Below are positions 36,501-55,400 of a stretch of 64,000 nucleotides of DNA, piece after piece. This DNA comes from Polydactylus sextarius (Eukaryota > Chordata > Actinopteri > Polynemidae): NCBI GenBank assembly GCA_016801845.1, contig CM028914.1:3208001-3272000 (forward strand), written 5' to 3'. The notes below the pieces were generated by a model. That model was not told the DNA's origin. It saw only the letters and a program-made list of their open reading frames with translations, and made no database searches. Position numbers and translations under genes: made by a program. Numbering within the stretch: the first letter of the stretch is position 1; each line of letters starts with the position of its first letter.

Positions 36501-39500
36501 TTAGTGCTGATGGCAGCTGGGTACTGAATCTGAACCTGAGGCTGTGATTGGTTGGGCTTTGGGCCAATCAGCTGCTGACTAGTCTCTACTTTCATCTGAG
36601 GGGCACACAACAGGTGACGAGAGGCCGTCGCCTGCTGCTGCTGCTGAGGGGAGGAAGAGGAGGAGGAGGAGGGGGAAGCGTTCTTTATCGGCGGGGAGCC
36701 GTTGAGCGACGTCGCGGCCGCGGCGATCGGCGTCGTAAGCGGAAGGGGCGGGACCGAAGGCGTGGCGGTGACGACCGGTACCATCGGGATGACGGCGATG
36801 GGGACTTGAGGAGGCGGGAGAGACGGAGGAGGAGCGGCGGGCGGGTGATGCGCCTGTTGACGGTGAGCGTCATCGCCCCAGGTGACGACATGGTTGGCTC
36901 TGATTGGCTGAGACGACGAGGTCACAAGTTCCACGCGCCTCGACTCCGCCTCCCTGTTGATGAGCTCCTTCTCTTTACGCTGCTCTTCCTCTGAAAGAGA
37001 CGGAGAGAAGATGCAAAACAGAGTGAGTGAAGGAAAATAACAAATGAAGGACGGACACAAAAGACGGATGATGAGAAAAAAAAAAAAACACAATTTTACA
37101 TCATTTAAAACTCTTTTATTTTAAGTCATTTCTATCAGAGTAGGTTCGATTCTCCATCTTTTCATATGTTAATTATGATTCTATTCCTGTTTTTTGTGAT
37201 TATTTTCCTGTTTTTATTTTATTCACATCATTTTCATGTGACATTGTCAAGAACTTATTTTTTGTGAATCACGTTGAGCCATTTATTGTTTATTGGTCAC
37301 AAATACAAAGTTTGTCCCGATCGTAATCTTAAGTATCAAATCAGAGACAACCTGGTCTTTTATTTTTAAAAACTCATCAGTGATTTACAATCATCCTGAT
37401 CATTTACAACAGCTCTCATACAGTGAGAAATGTAATAAAACACAAACACACAGTTAACGCAGCGTTAGCTCGTAGCTGAAACATCAGCAGCGGCAGGTGT
37501 CTTGATGTTTAAAGTGTCAGGGAATAAAAACAAAACAAAAATCGTCTTCAAAAAAGATTGTCAGTGTTGTTGAAATGTTTCAAACCTGCCTATAAGATGA
37601 CTAATGTAATTACTGAATTATGTATTAATTATATAATATCAACTACTATTAACTATTGTAAACATTTTAAACTCAGATTGGGTCTCGATATCAGCAAATA
37701 CTTCGAATACAAAACAAACATACATCTGATTATGATCTGTGGCCGTAAACAACTGATTATTGTGACGTCCCTGAAACTTCTCGGTGTCACAGCGACACGT
37801 TGTCGTCCAGAGAAATGTGCTGAACGGTGTGTGTGTGTGTGTGTGTGTGCAACAAGTCATAAGACTGTTAAACAGATTTTAATCAGTCTGATGCCTTCAC
37901 AGTCACACATGTATCATATCACTTTATTTTATCTAGGTGTTATCTATGTGTAAATCTGCCGTTAATGCCACGAGATAAAGAGTAAACTAGATGGATTTAA
38001 GTTCTCACGTCACTTTGTTTGCATAGTGAACATCTCCACGTTGTGTGTTTCTCACACACACAGAATGATGTCATAGGTGGAGTCAGATGGCGAGGAGGAG
38101 GGAGGGAGGAAATTACAAAAAATTATGTGTTTCCAGACTGAGGAGAGAGAGAAACCCCCTCCCTCCTCGTCGTCCTCGTCCTCCTCCTGTGATTGGATCA
38201 GTCCTGTAGCGAGCGTGCTCCAACCCCCCGCCCCGACCGGCCGTGGTGGCGTGTTGTCAAGCAGTTGGCGCCATGACAACATCTGAATAAAGACGTTTTA
38301 TTTCAATCAAAACCAAAAAAAAAAAAAAAGACACAGGACGTGACTGTTCCCACGGCGCCTGAGCAAACGTCCACGCTCAATCACACACGCGATACGAGCG
38401 AGTAGTCGCTGCACGCCGCGGCGATGTGGAAAGCCCTCAGTTACCATGGAAACAGCGACATCAGAAACAGAAGATCCCAGGGATTCCTCAAAACTGCACA
38501 CAACGCCAACACATACAGCCACCAGCATCGTCTTCCGTTAGAAAACGCCAACACGCTAAAAAACCCAATTCACACAACAACAAACCCATTTCTGTTCACT
38601 TTTTAATCAACAGCAACTTCAGTCAATTATTCATGAATCTCTCCAGACTCCTGCTGAGCAGCCAAGGAAACGATATTCTTCTTTTTTTCCTCTTTTTAAA
38701 ATCAGAATATATACATGTGACATGATTATCTGATAAACTGACTAGTTTATTTTGGAAACTCGTCATATTTCAGCATTTTAGAGGAGAAAAAAAATCAGAT
38801 AAAAGTAACATCACAGACATTTATGTGTTCATCTCCTGACACACCTGTATAAATAAAACACAGCTGTAATAATTATCTAGATCAAGTCTGCAGGTATTAA
38901 CAGAGTCAATCAAAGTCTAAAATGAGCCGTTGTCATTATATTTCTCTTATTTAATCACTTTGTATGACGGTTAATAATAAAACCACTGGTTATATCATAA
39001 TTCATTAATGGCAAAATAAAGATGAGATTTAGTAAAACAAACATCTGATTATTAAAGTATCTGTTCGTTAGTTTCAGTTTAGTTTCCAACATGTTGCTTT
39101 CATGAGAGAAACACTTCAGATCAAACTGTTGCTGCAAAACTGGACCTATTGTTTGTTTATTTATTTATTTTTTTTTTTCTGTTTGCAAATGTGTTAAAAT
39201 TCCACAAAGGCTCCGAAAAGTAGCGATGAAACTGATGTGAGAAAAAAGTTTCAATCAGCTGATTGTTTTTCCTGAAATATTGATGTAGCCTATTAATTGT
39301 TTTCCACAACACACACACACACACACACACACAGTGTCCCACATTGGCAAATGCACGCAAACGTAAATTACATAACTCCTGCATTGAGAGAGGCAGGGTT
39401 TGGGTGAGCGGGGGGAGTTTGCCCTACTTACCCCCCTCTCTCTCTCTCTCTCTCTCTGACCCGCCACTGTTAGTAGGCTGAATGGGAAGGGCGGGGACGA

Positions 39501-40715
39501 GAGTGTGTGTATGTGTGTGTGCGCGCGCGTAGGTGTGTATCTAGACAAGGGAGGGAGGGGAGCCGTGCACGTGGTCGCCGTGGGCGGATCCTAGCACGCG
39601 GTAGGGTGAAGTGGAGGAAGGGTTGATTTGTCTGACACGTCATCAGAGAGGAGAAACACAAAAAAGGAGCTCGCGGCAGCTCCACCTTTTCACGTTAATT
39701 ACACCGACTGACAACTCTGTTATAGATTAGTTAAATATAATAAACACGATGGTGTGTTCGTTTCGTTTTTAGTTTGTTTTAAAGCTCGCGAGGAGGTTAT
39801 ACAAAATGATTTAAAAAAAAAAAAAAAAAAAGAGGGGAGGGGGAAGGGGGGTTTAGCGCGTGAGTGCCCGCCCCAGTGTGTGTCATAAGATATGTGAGCG
39901 ATGTCACGGTATTATGTAAAGCAGCCTCTGCTCGCCACCGCCCTGCCGGTGCTCGACGGGCAAAAAAAAAAAAAAAAAGAAGAAAGAAAAGAAAAATGGG
40001 ACAAATCGATTCAGATGTAGCGAAATCAATTTGAACCAAGGACAAAAGAATTACACAAACTAACCAAATGTAACTGGTTTGTTTTGAAATTCTGGAATGC
40101 AACAATGTGCACGCGCTATAAATATATATATACATATTTGCTTTGAGTGTTTGTTATTTCACAACAAAAGACTCGAGACATAAATAGACAGGAACTATTC
40201 TGCTATGTCTGACACACACACACACACACACACACACGCACGTACGGTGAGTCACCAGTGTTGAAACTGTCCCTCACACACACACACACACACACACAAA
40301 CCCGAGAGCGCGCAAAGTAGTTCGTTAAAACAACTTTGAACGTTTCCGCATTAAAAACACAACCGTGCGTTCTAGAATTCTGCGATACCAGACCGCGGGG
40401 TTCTAGAACGGAACGTACTTTGCATTTACTTTATTATTATTATTATTACTATTCTTTTACATAAACGAAAATTCTACAAACGCTTCCGTTCCTCATAGGC
40501 GGGTCGGTTAAAAAAAAAAAAAAAAAGGCAAGCCCAGCCCGTTGATAGTAACGGGAATAAAGACAAGTCTGGCAGCGAGCACACGTCGTTATTTGGTGTC
40601 ATGTCCGGTTCGCGCGATGCGCCACTCCGCCGTTCAACTTACCACGTGTGATCTGTTGTTGCTGGGCTTGCCATTCCAGGTATCTGGCCGCCTCCAAAAG
40701 TGTATCGATGCTCAT
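29715..40715 (-). CDS. mnt: MAX-binding protein MNT, bHLH-zip transcriptional repressor
   Basis: Nuclear partner of MAX that binds E-boxes and represses by recruiting SIN3, opposing MYC. Exons in transcript order: 40715-40643, 36990-36376, 36280-36241, 36139-36028, 31316-31124, 30535-29715; 1854 bp, 617 residues (human 582). The N-terminus MSIDTLLEAARYLEW is the SIN3-interacting domain. A Pro/Ala-rich region follows, then EVHNKLEKNR and RAHLKECFETLKK (basic region and helix 1), VPNVDEKKTSNLSVLRSAL (loop and helix 2), and the zipper LKRKEKEYEHEMERLAREK. A poly-Pro stretch (30270-30312) precedes the conserved tail ending VTVPTFPVSTLKLA. The exon at 36280 uses acceptor CAGAG with the second AG; use of the first AG would break the frame. 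Intron 1 is 3.65 kb and intron 4 is 4.7 kb. Confidence 0.97.
30895..31065 (+). repeat. Truncated LINE/SINE 3' tail carrying a 46-bp palindrome
   Basis: The text gaactgttgggtttttctac followed by a tail ending tgtacaaataaactcaactt resembles the 3' end of L2-type fish retroelements. Just before it, arms 30938-30959 and 30962-30983 are perfect 22-bp reverse complements around a 2-base centre. The right arm is ordinary element sequence; the left arm looks like an inverted copy of it. It lies in the intron between mnt exons 5 and 6. Confidence 0.6.
32575..32706 (-). repeat. Dispersed repeat family R1, copy 1
   Basis: The - strand begins with ccctccagggtttaaggcct and continues with a gcttttcatgag-like middle. 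The family recurs at 34196, 43633 and 48165 in both orientations, with shared words ccctccaggattt, gcagcttttctgaaaa and attaagttgcaggagcaa. There is no coding capacity; probably a small non-autonomous element. Confidence 0.5.
32714..33130. repeat. MITE with TIRs, mnt intron 4
   Basis: The left part has ctagactctactcggttt and the right part, read in reverse, ctcgactctactcagtttgg: imperfect terminal inverted repeats about 380 bp apart. The interior has cctggtaccaggtactttttt and gccactgattggtcagaggg, words common in fish Harbinger-type MITEs. No transposase; the exact ends are uncertain. Confidence 0.6.
33487..33528. repeat. CA microsatellite
   Basis: About 21 uninterrupted CA units in mnt intron 4. 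Confidence 0.95.
34196..34330 (+). repeat. Dispersed repeat family R1, copy 2
   Basis: ctccctccaggatttcaaga at the start, gcggcagcttttctgaaaag in the middle and gcaattaagttgcaggagca near the end match the other R1 copies. Confidence 0.55.
36991..40642 (-). other. mnt: mnt intron 1
   Basis: 3.65 kb. It has CpG-rich and GT-rich stretches at its 5' side (39.4-40.6 kb), consistent with the edge of a CpG-island promoter. CA runs occur at 40214-40236 and 40278-40298. No additional coding exon was recognised. Confidence 0.85.
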
Positions 40716-41510
40716 TGCGCGTTATAAACCCTCGCGGCAGGCAACCCGGTGGCCCGGGACGGAAAGACGGAAAAAGACCGAGGGGGGTTGGTGGGTAGGT
40801 AGTGTCCCCTCGCGGAGGAAGCTGCCCGTGTGCAGTGGTTCAACACCAGCGGGCTCGAGCTGGTCGTCCCCCGGGTTTCTCCTGAACGCTGAAGGGAGGT
40901 TTCTAATCCGGCAGAACGGAAAGTAGATCCTCGCATTCGTAAAAAATTGGATTGCAACAAGATGGCGATGCGAGCACGGGAATACACACAACAAGGCGAG
41001 TCGTGTTCTCGTTAAGACCCGCCCCTCCCGGAATCCTGGCCCGCCCTGTTACTACGGCAACCGGCAAAACCCGGAGACCGCATCACTCTTCATGATCCTC
41101 CGCGCTTAAAGCCTCTACAGCCGTTAGCTGCGTCAAATCACCACGTTTCACTTATTTTAAAATTAAATCCATCATAAGTTCTTTTTTAAAGCACGTAAAA
41201 CAGCACGAGCTCAACATAAAAACCAGTTATAGTCGCGTGTCTTTGTACGGTAGATCCAGGAAAGGAGAATCCGTTTAACGTGTCTCGTTTTCCGTGTTTT
41301 CGTTGCCGCCGCTGGCCCGCAGCGCATGAAGACCAATCAGGCGCCAGCGGACCAATCAGCGCTCAGAACAACAAGGCATGGTGCTGGTCCACATGGGCAC
41401 CCGCCCGGCCCGAGCGCGGCTCGATTTGCATGGCGAGAGCGTGACTGGCCACCCTGCTGTCTCGAGATCAGAGCTGTCAGTCAAACGGCGAGGGGCGGGG
41501 CTTAGCGCTG
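40716..41510 (-). promoter_or_regulatory. mnt: mnt promoter and 5' UTR
   Basis: CpG-rich block upstream of the mnt start. It holds a GC box (gaccccgcccctcccgg-type, about 41018-41030), two CCAAT boxes (gaccaatcag at 41331-41340; accaatcagc at 41351-41360), an octamer atttgcat at 41424-41431 and a second GC box ggggcggggc at 41492-41501. No TATA box is evident. The transcription start is probably between 40.75 and 41.3 kb. Confidence 0.6.
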
Positions 41511-42196
41511 AACGTGGATGATCACTGAGGCGGAATAAAATATTACTAATATTACTAAATTATTATTATTATATTATTATGATGATTACAGTGATTTTAC
41601 ACGAGGTTTGTTTTATTCTATTTTTATATGATATATTGATATGTACGATATATTGATATATTGTACTATGTTTTCATTGATAATTTGATACTGTTGATTC
41701 GATAGATATAGATAGATTAATACATTATGCATATATTCAACATACAAATATCCATGAATAATAAATATATTATATATTATGTCTGAATAATATGTATATT
41801 TATATAATAATAAAAGCAGTAGCAATAATACTATTTACTGTTTGTTGTTATTGTTGCTGTTGTAGTCATTTTTATTGTTATTATCATTAACTTAAATGAA
41901 ATCTGTTATAATAAAGGTGTGTATTGGCTCAAAATAGTCGTTATTAGTGTATTCACAAAGCTATTTTTTTTTATCTTAGTGCAAGTTTCTCTGTCGTTTT
42001 AACTACTGATCCATTTCTATTTTTAAATCCTGTATTTATTATATACTGTGATGGTATATAATATATGTGACAGATGTATAATTTACTTGTAATATGCAAC
42101 AGCAGCGATTGTTTCCCTCCAGGGGGTGAAAAGTAATGTGGTTAAAGTGTTTTGAGAAATGGTTTATGTTACATTGATGGTACAGATGCATGTATG

Positions 42197-42199
<3 letters not shown>

Positions 42200-42289
<90 letters not shown>
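42200..42289. repeat. TA microsatellite, about 45 units
   Basis: A 90-bp uninterrupted TA run, likely highly variable in length and prone to cruciform formation. Confidence 0.97.
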
Positions 42290-42292
<3 letters not shown>

Positions 42293-42492
42293 CTGCCCCT
42301 ATGTGTGATCCACCCTGCGTGCAGACAAACCTACTAACGCCATTACTGCCTAGACTATAAGGGGCTTTAAATGAGTTAGTCTGGTATGTTAGAAGTAACC
42401 CGAGCTAAGCTGAGTTGCAGGTTTATGACGTTTTTTATCTGATCACTGCTCAGAGACCGAGGGAAAGAGACAAACATCTTTCATCACATGTT

Positions 42493-42510
42493 GCCACAAG
42501 GAGGCGCCAC
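42493..42510 (+). promoter_or_regulatory. CTCF-like motif
   Basis: gccacaaggaggcgccac matches the CTCF core (CCACNAGGNGGCGCC type) well. It lies about 1 kb upstream of the mnt promoter block, between mnt and pafah1b1. Motif evidence only. Confidence 0.4.
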
Positions 42511-43322
42511 ATCCCTAAAACAAACCCGATCTGATGCGGTTCCAAACCTCTCTCCATCATCCTCCTTCAGGCTTTACGTGGATTAAAACGCTGCCATCAA
42601 CATCAACTACAGTGAAACCTAGTCAGCTACATGACACACAGACCTAAATATCACAGCTTTCTTTGCTTCTGTCTCTTCAGTAACTGAAGCTGAATCTGTT
42701 TGTGTGGATCTAGAAAAGCAAAACCTGATGTAGGAAATTGTTCAGTTCTTTGTGAGAGAATCAATACATGTGTATGTGACGGAGGCGGCTGAGTTGTTTA
42801 TAGTGACCTTGGATCTTCTCTACATGTCCTCATCACAGCAGCTTATGTGAATCACTGCTGACTTGTAGCTTTGTGCTGCATCCTTCTTTACTATTTATCT
42901 GTATTTATTAAGAGTTTCACAAAATATAATGCAGCCTTGAAGTAATATCAGTAAGAAACCGAGCTCCTTCTTCTTGTGTTTTCACGTCTTTATCATTCGT
43001 GAGAGTTAAAGTGTACACGTGGCCTGAGAAAGCAGCAGAGGGTGGATGTAGGCCAATGTTTCTACTCCAGTTCCTCTGTTGCGAAACAGTGAGTTTCAGA
43101 CTGAGACAGGTTTATTATCCTTTCATTACGTCCCCGTGAAGCCGCCTCTCGTTTTGTGAATTCTGTTCTCCCCTGATCTGTCATTTTTACTACGCGACCT
43201 CTCGGTGTTGGAGCCACTTTTGTTCTCTGTGCTTCTACATTTGTCCTTGTGCTTCATCACCCACAACCACTCCCATGTTTCTCCACCCTCACAGACCTGC
43301 AGAACAGAGCAAGGTGTGGTGC

Positions 43323-43359
<37 letters not shown>

Positions 43360-43632
43360 GCTGTTCTGGAAACTGTTGCCAGGTTACCACCATGCATCGA
43401 GAGAGAGAGTAATTGCTGTGTGTGTGTGTGAGTGTGTGTGAGCAGGTGTGAGCGGCAGCAGCAGTGGAGGCTGGGGTACCGTTCATAATTGATGATGGAG
43501 GCTGAACTGTCCCTGCCGTCTCCTTACACCTTTGAGTTCGCTGCACATCATAACTGGGACGTACCTGAGGAATAAGCGTCATCATTTATTATGATGTTGT
43601 CTCTGTATCTACATCACACCAGACTCCAGACT

Positions 43633-43800
43633 GTCCCTCCACGATTTCAGCCTCTTTTTTTCAGATTGTTGAGGCCAAATTTGACTGTTTTCACAGCAGC
43701 TTTTCTATAAAAAACTGCAGAAAGTCGCAACGTTTTTAGACGTTTTGTTGAAATAAAGTTGCAGGAACAAGTCAAAGTTGTTTTTCTTCACTTTAAAAGA
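43633..43800 (+). repeat. Dispersed repeat family R1, copy 3
   Basis: gtccctccacgatttcagcc at the start, cacagcagcttttctataaa in the middle and gaaataaagttgcaggaaca near the end align with copy 2 at 34196. Confidence 0.55.
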
Positions 43801-44900
43801 GAAAAACAATTTAATTATAAAGACATATAACACAACGTATGGTATCAGACTTGAGCTGATGCTGAGAGGGAAACCGTCTCAACATGTCTAAGATGTTGTG
43901 TTGTAGCAGCAGTCAGACATTTATACATAAATAATAGTCACTTTTTAGAGCAGCAGTTTCAAGACTGTGTGTGTGACCCACTTTTTCTTTCTATGCCAGA
44001 CTCTTTATTATTATTATTATTAAAATGATCAGTCAGTCTCCAAGTCTGAAGAAGATATTTCATGATTGAGCTAAATTGTTCTTCAGGTAGTTAACACGCT
44101 CACCTGAGACGAGTTTATGTACGTGAGGGAAAAACAAAACAACGATTCGACAAAATTGAATTTCAGGTTACAGATTTAATCTATTTAGAAAACGATCATC
44201 ACAGTCTCACGTTTCATGTTTGAAACATGGAACATTTTTGGATTTAAAGGATTTGAACACATTAATGACCCGTTCATTAAAGTTCGTCTTTGATTATATT
44301 TGTGCCTTCGGAGATTATTTACCTTTTTCTTTTTGAGTTTGACCACAAGATGGTGCCATAATGAGAGAAGACGAGAACAATGTCTTTTCTACTGGAGTCA
44401 TTAGAAAGTGTTTTAAAAATGTAGATAATGTGGTTTCCTGTTTGGATCATGATGAAAGTGTGAACTGAAACACTGTTACTTTGTCTTTTAAATAACTCAG
44501 ATTAAAAAGTAGAAGTTCATTCAACAGCAGATTGTGAAAACCTTTCAAAAAGGAATTAAGACATTTATTTAACAGAACTTACAAAATAGTGACAAACTAC
44601 ACTGGACGATATCCTGATCAAGCCGATTGAGTCTATTATTGCTGAGGTTTTTTTTTTTTGTTGATATTTTCAATTTTAATAGTTTATATGTTGTTAATAG
44701 TTATTAACCTTGAGTCAGTGTAAGAGAAACTTCACCCGTCTTGTTGCTTTTCATTGTAATAAATACATTTACTGTATTTAATGTGATGTTAAATATGGAC
44801 CGGAGCGTCTGACCTCACTGTGATGATAAATCCTTCCTGCCTGAAGTTTTCTCTTCATCTCATTTTTTTTCTCCTCAAAAGAAAAAAAGCACACGATAGA

Positions 44901-45009
44901 TTAATATTTATATTTACAGAATTTTTATTTCATTATGTTGCAAACAATGACATCCAGATATATTGATACACAACTTTTACTGTGCGTGTATGTGCATTTG
45001 TGAGTGTAT

Positions 45010-45048
<39 letters not shown>

Positions 45049-46298
45049 GAGAGCAAGTGAGACCACAGAAAGCAGAATGAAAAGCCCTCAATGGGTTAAC
45101 AAGGCAGAGACAGCGAGCAAGAGGGCACTGGGCGATTTCTCTCATCGGGGGGGAGGAGGTGGGAGAAGGGAGGGGGGGGGTGACATACACACACACACAA
45201 ACCTTATAAAAAGGTGAGCGGACTTTTTCCTCTGTAAAACACACGTTTCCTACGGGGTGTGTGTGTGCCTGTGCTCTCAGCAGCTTGGGGATCGTTAAGG
45301 TCCTGTGAGTTTCTACTAGAAAGCAAGTTCGTTAAGAGATGAAGTCGTATGAACATGAACGCACACGGTGGGTGAGAAGCTTTCGCCTCCTCTCCGTCTC
45401 CTCCAACCAATCAGAGCAGAGACGGCGGAGAGATTCTCCTGTCGTAAATATACAAACACACACACACACTCACACCATGTATACACACATGTACACGTGC
45501 ACTCACCCACAGAACCTCATGTGATTCAACTAGGGAGCTGCGTCCTCTTTCTTTTTAGTTTTTTCTTCAACTTATCATCATCATCATCATCTCCTGGACA
45601 GCTTCCTCCTCATCATCTTTTCTTGTATTTTCTTACTTTCCTCACGTCTTCTGCCTATCACCATCTGCACAGTGACAGAACCAACAACGATGGAGGCATG
45701 AAGTAAAACAAAAAAAACAAAAAAAACAAAAAAAAAAAAAAAAACTAAAATAAACCTAAACCCCCCGCCCTTCAACGAGGAGGGGGCACCATTGGTTTTT
45801 CTCGTGCACCGTCAGTTTTAACCAGAATCCACCTGCGCCAGCACACAAGGAGATTTACCCTTTGACCCAACGGGAAGTCATGACAACAGTATGCAAATTC
45901 GGCAAATTTAACAGTATACAATTTTTTTTGTTGTTTGTTTGTTTGATTTACCATGCAAGGAATACTTCTTATTTTTTGAATGTGTTTATGTGTCAGAGAT
46001 TGCGTGACATTTATTAAGCGTACCCTACATCCAGAATAATTTACATAAAAGGACAATAGTCATCTTAATAGGGCTGGACTGATGTAGGGGAGGAGAGAGG
46101 GGGGAGAAGGTAAAGCGCCATGGTCAACTATGGTTTGGAGTGCGATAGGTGAAAGGGCTGGGTGTCAGGAAAGAGGGAAGGAAGGCTGAGGTGCAGGACG
46201 GGGAGGTGGGGTAGGTAGGGTGGGGCTTTAAGGGGCTGCTTTTTAGAGCTGGGGGTGGGTGTAGGAACAGGACTGGGCTCCAAGAGATGGAGGCGGTC
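44901..46298 (-). other. pafah1b1: pafah1b1 3' UTR (probable)
   Basis: Non-coding region after the stop. A - strand AATAAA (plus TTTATT at 44924-44929) may define the end. It holds GT/CA runs and G-rich patches at 45150-45180 and 46080-46260. Closer sites are possible. Confidence 0.45.
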
Positions 46299-51900
<5,602 letters not shown>

Positions 51901-52377
51901 GGTGGTGGCTGCTGTTCTCTCCCTCTCGGGGGAGGTTGAGGGTGAGGCGATGTGATGTGATGTCCTGGGGAGGGAAGGAGGGAGGGAGGGAGGAAGGAAG
52001 AGAGGGGCGAGTCTGGACCCTCAGCGGTGACGCTCTTCCTTCAGAGACTCGGAGGTGGCGGCGAGTGCCACGCGGAGGCAGGAGATCTGGGCCGACTGCT
52101 GTAAATCCACGGTCGAGACGATGAAGATCCACGTGCGTTTACGACGACACGGATCCAACTCACTGATCAGACGAGTCCATCACCTGGTGAAAAGAAACAA
52201 GAAAGAAGTGAGTTTAAAAAAAAAAAAAAAAAGCGACACAGTTACAAAAGAAATGTCATAATATACTCTGGGAATTAAACTGCAACGTTACAAACTAACT
52301 GATTGCGCTTGAAAACTGATGCAAAAATTCCCTGTAGTGTTTATGTTTTAAAAAGGTTTAGGTAAATGAAGCTGTGA

Positions 52378-52411
<34 letters not shown>

Positions 52412-55400
52412 AAGCAAAACGTTGAACAATGCTGGGAAGTACGGATAATTTTATAGAAAAATATTATAATAAAACTTCTGATATATTTTGCTGATTTTAC
52501 CTTAATTTTGTGCCAATTACACATGTGATATTTGTGCAAGCGGCGCAGACAAGACTTGACTTTGACTTTTTTTTTTTATATAAATTTAATCTGATTTAAT
52601 CAAAGCATCAGACACAACAGTCAGCGATTGTAAAGCTCATAAGAAATCACTTCCTGAGCTTCAACAACCGACACCTGAGGCCACAGTCACACTAATCTGC
52701 TTAGAGCCAAACCAGACAACCTGCGGTTCGTGTGTGTGTGTGTGTGTGTGTGTCAGAGACCACAAGTCCACAGACAGTAGCCGACAGGATTTACCCTCAA
52801 GACATTAAAATTACAAGCAAACCTTTGTCTTTGTCTGAATCTTTCTTGTCTGTTTCTTTGTCTGATGATTGTTGTTGCTTTTAAAAACAAATGACTCCAT
52901 CGAGAAGATAAATAATTGAATAATCCACCTTAAAAAAAAAAAAAAAAAAAATCGATGTTACATTATTTGTATTAAACAGGTGAAGACAGAGACAAGTCTG
53001 AGGTGTCCTGGTCTTTACTTCCTTCAAACATGACGATTGCTTTGTGATTTTAACGAAGACGTGAAGTATCAGAGTTTTCAGTGCGAAATAAATAAATCAT
53101 TGTCTATCAAACGTCATAAACGAAGCAGAGGGGTTCAAGGTCCTGACCGTGCGTCACATTTATCAAAAAAAAAAAAAAAAAAAAAACAACGTAGAGGACG
53201 TTTGTTTATGACCTGTGTAATCGAACCGCAGCTCAGTCCGTTCCTCTTAAAACTCAACGACTGCTCTGAATGAACCTGGTCAGACTCAAACATGCGTGTG
53301 TGTGAAAGTAAAAGGAAAACTAAAAACTCAATGACGTTAACGTGTTTTCACATTAAATAAAACATTTCCTAGTGAGAAATAAAGATTTTTGTTGAGGAAG
53401 TCAACTTATAAATAGATAAACTGTATTTCTCCAGTATAAAGTCACAAACTACCAACTATTATAACAACTAAATAAACGTTTAAATAACTAATTAACAAGC
53501 AAAATGTAAACTGAATCTTTCAGTTGAAGAGTTTAACGTTTCTAAACAATTAATGATGTAAAACAACCAATAATTATAATAAATAAAACTTAAAATGACC
53601 ACATCAGTAACTATTAACTTAGTCTGAAGCAACTTTTATACATTTAACAAAAATTACACAAGTATCAAGTTATAAATTCATCATAATGAGAATATAAGAG
53701 ATTAAACTCCTCAATTAAATCCTCAGTTTGATCTGTGATTTGTGTTTTCATCAGATGAGCGAGATAATTTATCCTTAAAAATTAAAAAAGTGAACCGACT
53801 CCAGAGGCTCAATGACCAGAACAACGTTGTCATTAAAACAACAGAGGGCAGAGACATTTTCCTCACGCAGCGTTTGAATGTATTATTCAATTAGGGAACA
53901 AAATAAAAAGCACAATGACACAGCAGCGGAGTGTATTTCAAGCTAAAGAGCAGCTACATGAAGTTTAACATGGGTTCGATAAATTTATTTTGATGTAAAA
54001 AGTTATATTTGTACACAAATTAAATTAACTGTTGGTCCAAATGTAACAGGAAGACGAGATGTTATGACACAGCTCTTATATCATTTGAGCACATCAGATA
54101 AAATGTCATAAATAATCAACAGGGAAACTTTAACACTTGATGGTTCAGCGACTTTCTGAGGATTCATGTCGCGTCTGTTAAATTTCGAGATAAGTTTTAT
54201 CACAAAATATTTATTCTGTGGTGATTTTTCTTTCCTCCTACCTGCTCAAATGTTAGTGTGTATAAATTTTTTTTTTAAAAGTAAGAGAGACAATGTTCCT
54301 GTTGAGCTGAAATAATCCAATCACAGTCACATTGTGGTCACAGCCCGATGATGACGAGCTGCTGAAGACTGACACGTCAATAAGAGACGAAGCAGCCTCC
54401 TCTTTTATTTTATTTCTGCATCAGCAACATCACAGAACAAACCTGCTCCTTCAACAACCACAAAACGTTCCTCTAACCTAATCAGTGAAAGGTAAAAAGG
54501 TAAAAAGGTGAAACAATTACCCGACTAAGCTCCCGACAGCTACAACATCAGACTGTGACGTCGGTGATGCCTCATCTTTCTGTCTCGCAGCAACACTTAG
54601 TTTTCTTAATTGTGTTTCTTGATCTCTGATCTGACGTCTATCTCTTCTATCTTCACTATCTTTAAAAAACCAAAGTGATAAATTAAAACGTCCTGTTTTG
54701 GTCCAGTTATGGTTTAAAACCAAAAGAGATTCACTTTGTAATAATATAAACAAAACAAGTCAGCAAATCCTCAAACTGGAGAAACTGGAACCGCAGAACA
54801 GTTTGTTAGATAAAAACTGATGCTGACTCATTTCCATTATCATGATTAAGCAATTAACAAATTAATTAATTATTTAATGGTCACTTATTATTCAATATGT
54901 TTGAGAGGTTTTAGTAACAGAAACACAACTTGATGAGTACAATTTGGTGCTGAACTAACGATCAAAGTTGTTAATATGATTATTTGCTACATAACAATAA
55001 CAAAACTTACACATAAATCCTCTAAGAACATATATAATTGTTTAATATGAACTGTAACCTGCCTAAATACTAGTTAGGATATACAAGCCCTGACTCAACA
55101 TTCATTAAGTCTTGAGTCAAAATTGCTTTAATCGAAACAAGCAAAATGCAAAATCAAATAAATATAATACGTTTAAATAGCTTTTTAGCATTTGAGTAGT
55201 TATTTAAAGAAGGTAAAAAGGGGGGAAGTTGATATATATATGAAGAAATAATAAATGTAAACATCACAAAACAACCGGGTCATTAAACCATCAACAGGCA
55301 TTAATTGTGACGCCGTATCACCGTCAGTCATCATGCTCTGTTTGTGTCAAGCTGCTGAGCAATGCCGCTCCTTATGGTTGACCTTCAGGCCAAACAAGTC

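Larger units (their letters stand above)
41511..44900. other. Intergenic region between mnt promoter and pafah1b1 3' end
   Basis: 3.4 kb with no coding exon seen. It contains the TA microsatellite (42200-42289), a CTCF-like site (42493-42510), CA and GT runs at 43325-43355 and 43418-43440, and repeat R1 copy 3. METTL16, expected here from the human order, was not found. Confidence 0.6.

Noticed and set aside
36548..36994. + strand 148-codon Gly/Arg-rich frame
   Set aside because: Antisense shadow of mnt exon 2.
42152..42337. YIYIYI frame across the TA microsatellite
   Set aside because: A dinucleotide repeat read as codons; no gene evidence.
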